Assembly: GCA_005804885.1 (NCBI GenBank)
Contig: SYOX01000372.1
Location: 1 to 49,428, forward strand
DNA length: 49,428 nucleotides
DNA from: Pseudomonadota bacterium
GTDB taxonomy: Bacteria > Myxococcota_A > Bradymonadia > Bradymonadales > GCA-2716585
Reading direction: 5' to 3'
The notes under the pieces were generated by a model, which saw only the letters and a list, made by a program, of their open reading frames with translations, did not search any database and was not told the DNA's origin. Below are positions 45,222 to 49,428 of this stretch, piece after piece; the first letter of the stretch is position 1, and every line of letters starts with the position of its first letter. Made by a program: the position numbers and the translations under genes.

Positions 45222-46520
45222 ATGAGCAAGATGATGAAGCCGGCCCTGCTGGCCTTCGTGGCCCTTGGAGCGGCCGCCGCCGCGATGACCCTCGATCCGA
45301 CCCAGGCCCAGGCCCAGGGCGACGTCCTTGAACTGCACGTCGTCGACGGAGGCGAGGGCAAGCTCGTCGTGGCCTCGAGCAAGAACGGCGTCACCTTCAT
45401 CAAGGGCAAGGAGATGAAGGTCTTCCGCGCCTTCAAGTCCACGCGCAGCGCCATGAAGGGCGACTCGCCGGACTGGTTCGTCCTGCGCGACGTCGACAGC
45501 GACGGCACCGTCGATGTCGTCGGCGCCGGCGCCCCCGCCTTCGTCGTCACCGGCGCTGGCGCCCCCGTCTTCAACATCCCGCGCGGCTGCGGCCAGTTCC
45601 ACCTGGCCGACTTCGCCGCCGACAAGAGCCAGGACATCCTGTGCCGCAACGGCACCAAGATCGAGGTCGTGACCCACGACGGCCAGAAGCTCTGGGAGTA
45701 CAGCGTCAAGGGCCTCAAGCTCGGCCTGTGCAACTTCGGCGACCTCAACGGCGACCTGAAGGCCGACATCGAGTGCGAGATCCTCGGCAAGGACGCCTTC
45801 ATGCGCCTGAGCGGCAACGGCAATGACCTCGGCCAGGTCGAGAGCGCCCAGCTTGACGCCGCCGAGGACGACAACCCCGGCCACGTCGAGGCCATGGCCA
45901 ACCTGCTCGGCGGTCAGGAGACCTTCGACCTCAACGGCGACGGCACCGCCGAGGAGTCCATCCTGCTCGACGGCGACGCCATCGTCGTGCGCTCCAAGTC
46001 CAACCCCAAGGCGCTCGGCCGCTACGAGATCGGCAAGGCCACCAGCGCCCTGATCGCCGACATCGACGACGACAACGCCCTCGACATCGTCGTCGGCGGC
46101 CCCGGCAAGGTCCTCATCATCGACAGCAAGGGCGCCCTGAAGGCCACCCTGAACACGGACCCCAAGAACCTCAAGCGCAAGACCGACGTCCAGGTCTCCC
46201 GGATCAACGCCAACAACCTCGAAGACGACGCCCCCGCCACCAACAAGGCCGCCGTCGAGAAGGGCCTCGGCAAGCTGTCGGCCTGCTACGACGGCAATGT
46301 CCGCAAGAACCCCTTCACCCGCGTCGGCAATGCCGTCTTCGCCCTCGACGTCGACAAGTCCGGCAAGGTCTCCAAGGTCGAGCGCCTCCACAACGCCCTG
46401 GACGACAAGGCCGTCGAGGGCTGCCTGACCAAGGCCCTCAAGTCCCTGGCCTTCCCCAAGGCCCTCGGCCCCGGCGCCGTCGTCACCATCACCCTCGAGT
46501 TCGGCTTCGTCGACGAGTGA
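45222..46520 (+). CDS. exported propeller-like protein with AgmX/PglI-type C-terminal domain
   Basis: The 432-residue product has a signal peptide (ALLAFVALGAAAAA, cleavage near QAQAQG). Residues about 60-290 contain repeated D-x-D-x-D-G-type loops (RDVDSDGTVDVV, DLNGDLKADIEC, DLNGDGTAEES, DIDDDNALDIVVGG), the FG-GAP/VCBS calcium-loop pattern of a propeller. The last 85 residues (LSACYDGNVRKNPFTRVG, then LDVDKSGKVSKVERLHNAL, CLTKALKSLAFP) match the AgmX/PglI C-terminal domain of myxobacterial adventurous-gliding proteins; its molecular role is unclear. GGAG lies six bases before the ATG at 45222; a GTG two codons earlier is less likely. It sits behind an 18-base tandem repeat. Confidence 0.82.
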   Translation: MSKMMKPALLAFVALGAAAAAMTLDPTQAQAQGDVLELHVVDGGEGKLVVASSKNGVTFIKGKEMKVFRAFKSTRSAMKGDSPDWFVLRDVDSDGTVDVVGAGAPAFVVTGAGAPVFNIPRGCGQFHLADFAADKSQDILCRNGTKIEVVTHDGQKLWEYSVKGLKLGLCNFGDLNGDLKADIECEILGKDAFMRLSGNGNDLGQVESAQLDAAEDDNPGHVEAMANLLGGQETFDLNGDGTAEESILLDGDAIVVRSKSNPKALGRYEIGKATSALIADIDDDNALDIVVGGPGKVLIIDSKGALKATLNTDPKNLKRKTDVQVSRINANNLEDDAPATNKAAVEKGLGKLSACYDGNVRKNPFTRVGNAVFALDVDKSGKVSKVERLHNALDDKAVEGCLTKALKSLAFPKALGPGAVVTITLEFGFVDE

Positions 46521-46606
46521 CCGCGCCCACGGGCGCCTCCAGCCCCGCCGACCGACGCGCCCACCCCCGACGAGCCCCCCTCGCCCGCTCACCCGCTGAG
46601 GCCCCC

Positions 46607-47917
46607 ATGTCCCTCGACGCCCTGATCGATCGCCCCCTGGCGCTGCGCGCCCGACAGCTCCTGACCATGATCCCGCGCGGCGACGCGCCGCGCACGCGCC
46701 CCGACCCCGCCAACCTCGACGCCCTGCGCCAGCGCGACGCCGACGTGGTCGGGCTCATCGAGGACGGCCTCGTCCTGGTCAAGGAGGGCCTCATCACCTA
46801 CGCCGGCCCCTGGGCCGGGCGCCCCACCCTCGACGCCGACGCCGAGGTCATCGAGGTCGCCTGCATCACCCCCGGCTGGATCGACTGCCACACCCACGCC
46901 GTCTTCGCCGGCTCGCGCCACGAGGAGTTCACGCTGCGCAACCTCGGCGCCCGATACCTCGACATCCTCAACGCCGGCGGCGGCATCCACGCCAGCGTCG
47001 AGAGCGTCCGGAGGGCCAGCCGAGCCTCCCTGACCGATCAGCTCATCCACCGCTGCTTCGACTTCACCCGCCAGGGCGTCACCACCGTCGAGGTCAAGAG
47101 CGGCTACGGCCTGTCGACCGACGAGGAGCTCAAGCAGCTGCGCGCCATCGAGGACGCCCGCGGCGAGGTGCTCGTCGACCTGCAGGCCACCTTCCTCGGC
47201 GCCCACGTCGTGCCGAAGAAGTACCGCGACCGCCGCGCCGACTACGTCGATCTGCTCTGCGCCGAGATGATCCCCAGGGTCGCCGAGCGCCGCCTCGCCC
47301 GCTTCTGCGACGTCTTCTGCGACCAGGGCGCCTTCGATGCCGCCGAGGCCGAGCGGATCCTGCGCGCCGGCCTCGACCACGGGCTCATCCCCCGGATCCA
47401 CGCCGACGAGCTCTCCGAGGCCGGCGGCGCCGAGGTCGCGCTCGCCGTCGGGGCCGCCAGCGCCGACCACCTGGAGTTCGTCTCCGAGGCCGCCATCGGC
47501 GCCATGGCCGCCGCCGGCGTCGTCGCGGTGCTGCTGCCGGCCGTCAACCTCTTCCTCCAGGTCGATCGCCACGCCCCGGCCCGCGCGCTGCTCGAAGCCG
47601 GCGTCGACGTCGCCCTGTCGACCGACTTCAACCCCGGCACCGCCATGACCCAGGACATCGGCCTGATCCTGACCCTGGCCTGCACCGGCTACGGCATGAC
47701 CCCCGGCGAGGCGCTGCTGGGCATCACGCGCGCGGCGGCCAGGGCGCTGCGGCTGGAGGACCGCGGGACGCTGGCCGCGGGCCTGCGGGCCGACCTGACG
47801 ATCCTGGGCGTCGAAGACTACTGGCAGATCCCCTACTTCCCCGGGCGACGCCCCATCGACGGCGTCGTCAAGGCCGGAGAGCTGGTCTACTGGCAGTCCG
47901 CCACCGAGGTCGACTAG
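46607..47917 (+). CDS. hutI: imidazolonepropionase
   Basis: The 436-residue enzyme opens the ring of 4-imidazolone-5-propanoate to N-formimino-L-glutamate, the third step of histidine degradation. It is full length for the amidohydrolase family. Metal-binding residues are visible: HTH (His95, His97) in PGWIDCHTHAVFAGSRHEEF, the HADE motif (His265) and Asp340 in TDFNPGTAM. Other family marks are GGGIHASV and SGYGLSTDEELKQLRAI. The ATG at 46607 is preceded by GAGG. No hutH, hutU or formiminoglutamate hydrolase gene is seen beside it, so the rest of the pathway must lie elsewhere or be absent. The gap of 86 bases after the AgmX-type gene leaves an operon possible. Confidence 0.95.
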   Translation: MSLDALIDRPLALRARQLLTMIPRGDAPRTRPDPANLDALRQRDADVVGLIEDGLVLVKEGLITYAGPWAGRPTLDADAEVIEVACITPGWIDCHTHAVFAGSRHEEFTLRNLGARYLDILNAGGGIHASVESVRRASRASLTDQLIHRCFDFTRQGVTTVEVKSGYGLSTDEELKQLRAIEDARGEVLVDLQATFLGAHVVPKKYRDRRADYVDLLCAEMIPRVAERRLARFCDVFCDQGAFDAAEAERILRAGLDHGLIPRIHADELSEAGGAEVALAVGAASADHLEFVSEAAIGAMAAAGVVAVLLPAVNLFLQVDRHAPARALLEAGVDVALSTDFNPGTAMTQDIGLILTLACTGYGMTPGEALLGITRAAARALRLEDRGTLAAGLRADLTILGVEDYWQIPYFPGRRPIDGVVKAGELVYWQSATEVD

Positions 47918-47959
47918 CCGCCGCGGCCCCTCATCCCCCCTGGACCTTGCTCTCCGCGG

Positions 47960-47980
47960 CCTCGGCGAGCATCGCCGAGG
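47960..47980 (+). terminator. candidate hairpin after hutI
   Basis: CCTCGGCG and CGCCGAGG form a perfect 8-pair stem with a 5-base loop, 43 bases after the hutI stop. No T-tract follows. Confidence 0.45.
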
Positions 47981-47993
47981 GGCTGACAAGGAG

Positions 47994-48133
47994 AGATCGG
48001 CGAGTCGACTTTGTTGACGGACAAGCGGAGATCGGCGAGTCGACTTTGTTGACGGACAAGGGGAGATCGGCGAGTCGACTTCGATGGTGGACAAGGGGAG
48101 ATCGGCGAGTCGACTTCGTTGGTGCGATCCGCA
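47994..48133. repeat. 35 bp tandem repeat array, four units
   Basis: Units start at 47994, 48029, 48064 and 48099, each beginning AGATCGGCGAGTCGACTT and then a GTTGACGGACAAGG-type tail; the fourth unit is cut off by the 36 bp inverted repeat. The spacing is exactly 35 with no spacers, so it is not a CRISPR. Confidence 0.88.
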
Positions 48134-48404
48134 CGTTGACGGTCCACCCGGGCTCGCGCCCGGGCCTTGGGTTTTGTCCCGAGTCGCCCCGCCATCCGGC
48201 GGGGCTTGCCACGGGCCGTCAACCTTCAAGGGAAAGACCCTCTCAAGGACGCGCGATGTCTGCTTCCCAATCCCCCGACATCTCCTGTGAGTTCGACCCT
48301 GGGGACACGCCCCACGCACGCCGACGCCCCCTCGCCAGCCCCGAAGGGGCGTCCCGGGACAAATTGTAGGCCCGGGCGCGAGCCCGGGTGGACCGTCAAC
48401 GTGC
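48131..48404. repeat. element with perfect 36 bp inverted repeat
   Basis: 48131-48166 and 48369-48404 are exact inverted copies (GCACGTTGACGGTCCACCCG at one end of each). The symmetry continues inward with TTTGTCCCG (48173-48181) and CGGGACAAA (48355-48363). The 170-base centre has short hairpins (CCCCGCCATCCGGCGGGG and CCCCGAAGGGGC) and no supported gene. Confidence 0.85.
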
Positions 48405-48412
48405 AGAGCTCA

Positions 48413-48515
48413 CCCAACGAAGTCGACGCGCCGATCTCCCCTTGTCCGTCAACGAAGTCGAATCGACGATCTTTGCGTGCCCGCCAACGGAGTCGATCCG
48501 TCGATCCCGATCGCG
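48413..48515. repeat. inverted degenerate copies of the 35 bp unit
   Basis: About three degraded copies of the 35-base unit in reverse orientation (GAAGTCGACGCGCCGATCT, then CTTGTCCGTCAACGAAGTCG) follow the right half of the 36 bp inverted repeat. The whole 47994-48515 segment is thus roughly symmetrical. 48516-48665 shows nothing else. Confidence 0.65.
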
Positions 48516-48665
48516 TCGAAGGCCCTGGAGCTTCGCTGACCCGACCTGCGACCCGCCAACATCGCTGAGGTCGCCGCTTGCTCGCGGGGCCGCCTGACCG
48601 TATCCTCCCCCCGCACCGATCAAGGCGCGGTCGCGCCGCACGATCCCATGAGAGGCAGGTGAGCG

Positions 48666-49428
48666 ATGCAGGTGGTCAAGTTCCCCTCACTGGGCAGCGT
48701 GGAAGGCCCCGAGTACATCAACACGGCGATCCAGATCTTCCAGAAGATCAAGCGCGAGGAGCTCAACGACCGGGCGCTCAAGCGGTGGATGCGCGGCCAG
48801 GGGACCTTCGACAAGGAGTCCTTCGATTTCCTCAAGGATATGCTGGACTTGCGCATCACCGAGGAGGGCGCGGTCAGCCTCGGCGGCTTCGCGCAGGGGA
48901 TGCTGGATGCCGCGGACGTCGCCAAACGCCAGACCCTGCTCTTCGAGCGGATCGCCGGCCGCAATGAGATCCTCGTCAAGTACGTCTTCGACGCCCTCCA
49001 GGAGCGCCTCTACTCGACCAGCGAGCTCTACCGGATGCTGACCAGCTACGTCTACCCCGGCAAGGCCATCGACCTGCCGGACTTCAACCTCTGGCTCAAG
49101 TGGATGGAGTCCACCGGGCGAGTCCGCGTCCTGGGCATCCGCTGGGCCACCGGCAAGCGCTTCGAAGAGAGCCTCGGCTACGTCAAGAGCATCGACGTCG
49201 ACGAGATCCTCGAAGAAGAGGCCGAGGAGGCCCTGGCTCCCCCCTCTCCACCGTCGCCTGCGCCGGCCGCGCCTCCCGCCAAGGCCCCGGAGGGGCCTTC
49301 GGCGTCCGCGCCGGAGCCCTCGCTGGGCTGGGAGCCCCCCGAGGACGACGAGGAGGCGCCCGACGAGCCGGCCCCCCTCGCCCCCCAGCCCTCGGCCGTC
49401 GCCCGCGCGGGCGCCGTGCCGCCGCCGC
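48666..49428 (+). CDS. protein of unknown function, truncated by the window edge
   Basis: The gene starts at ATG 48666 with AGGTGA five bases upstream and stays open to the last base, giving at least 254 residues. The first 180 residues are a mixed helical domain (PEYINTAIQIFQKIKREELN, LKWMESTGRVRVLG) with hints of a winged-helix arrangement; the next residues are a long Glu/Pro/Ala-rich low-complexity region. I do not recognise a family. It follows the inverted-repeat element. Confidence 0.8.
   Translation, partial: MQVVKFPSLGSVEGPEYINTAIQIFQKIKREELNDRALKRWMRGQGTFDKESFDFLKDMLDLRITEEGAVSLGGFAQGMLDAADVAKRQTLLFERIAGRNEILVKYVFDALQERLYSTSELYRMLTSYVYPGKAIDLPDFNLWLKWMESTGRVRVLGIRWATGKRFEESLGYVKSIDVDEILEEEAEEALAPPSPPSPAPAAPPAKAPEGPSASAPEPSLGWEPPEDDEEAPDEPAPLAPQPSAVARAGAVPPP

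Noticed and set aside
47994..48133. A CRISPR array suggested by regular repeats.
   Set aside because: The 35-base units abut with no spacers, so it is a tandem repeat.

Overview
The window is strongly GC-rich, with G or C at most third codon positions. It reads like a chromosomal segment from a Myxococcota / former Deltaproteobacteria-type bacterium. The pointers are: many exported lipoproteins with clear lipoboxes, a MopE-type and thrombospondin type 3 repeat protein, a giant PKD/RHS lipoprotein, an AgmX/PglI-type C-terminal domain, an FHA protein fused to a sigma-54-activator-like ATPase, and a multi-GAF histidine kinase. This placement is inference from gene content; no rRNA or tRNA gene was seen. 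Most genes encode envelope proteins. Several genes appear to start with TTG.

Layout. 1-289 holds dispersed GC-rich repeats. 290-865 (-) is a GNAT acetyltransferase. 1048-5100 (+) is a lipoprotein with ten thrombospondin type 3 units, a single CxxCH haem-type motif in a propeller-like centre and sixteen MopE-like units. 5376-6392 (+) is a DUF6209-like lipoprotein. 6522-15275 (-) is a 2917-residue lipoprotein with cadherin-like and PKD-like domains, a kelch-like propeller inserted into one PKD unit, and an RHS/YD half. 15523-18811 has a small Cys/His protein, a secreted protein, a DUF4139 (MuiA-like) protein and a membrane-anchored protein.

18957-25938 (-) is a tightly coupled operon read in the order TolC-like, RND transporter, DUF2723 membrane protein; no membrane-fusion gene is present. 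26581-28203 (+) is an FHA protein whose AAA domain has lost the GAFTGA loop and the acidic Walker B pair. It faces a GAF-GAF histidine kinase followed by a TPR lipoprotein (28233-31295, -). 31886-33943 (-) is a membrane/TPR protein. 34145-34849 (+) is a dolichyl/polyprenyl-phosphate mannosyltransferase-like enzyme. 34839-38193 (-) is a LarA-like racemase overlapping a double-AAA ATPase of the type found with contractile injection systems. 38285-39945 (+) is a lipoprotein overlapping an outer-membrane barrel. 39930-44347 (-) holds a RidA-family protein, a lipoprotein and RecQ. 45222-47917 (+) holds a VCBS-like/AgmX-type exported protein and imidazolonepropionase (HutI). A gene starting at 48666 runs off the right edge.

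The long intergenic regions (25939-26580, 31296-31885, 44348-45221, 47918-48665) are filled with repeats. Two copies of a roughly 340 bp element with arms of about 100 bp, in opposite orientation, lie 13 kb apart. A third, unrelated symmetrical element carries a perfect 36 bp inverted repeat flanked by 35 bp tandem repeats. I found no complete, clearly new multi-gene system. The best leads are the degenerate FHA-AAA protein, the repeat elements, the RHS lipoprotein with its inserted propeller, and the LarA/AAA gene pair.
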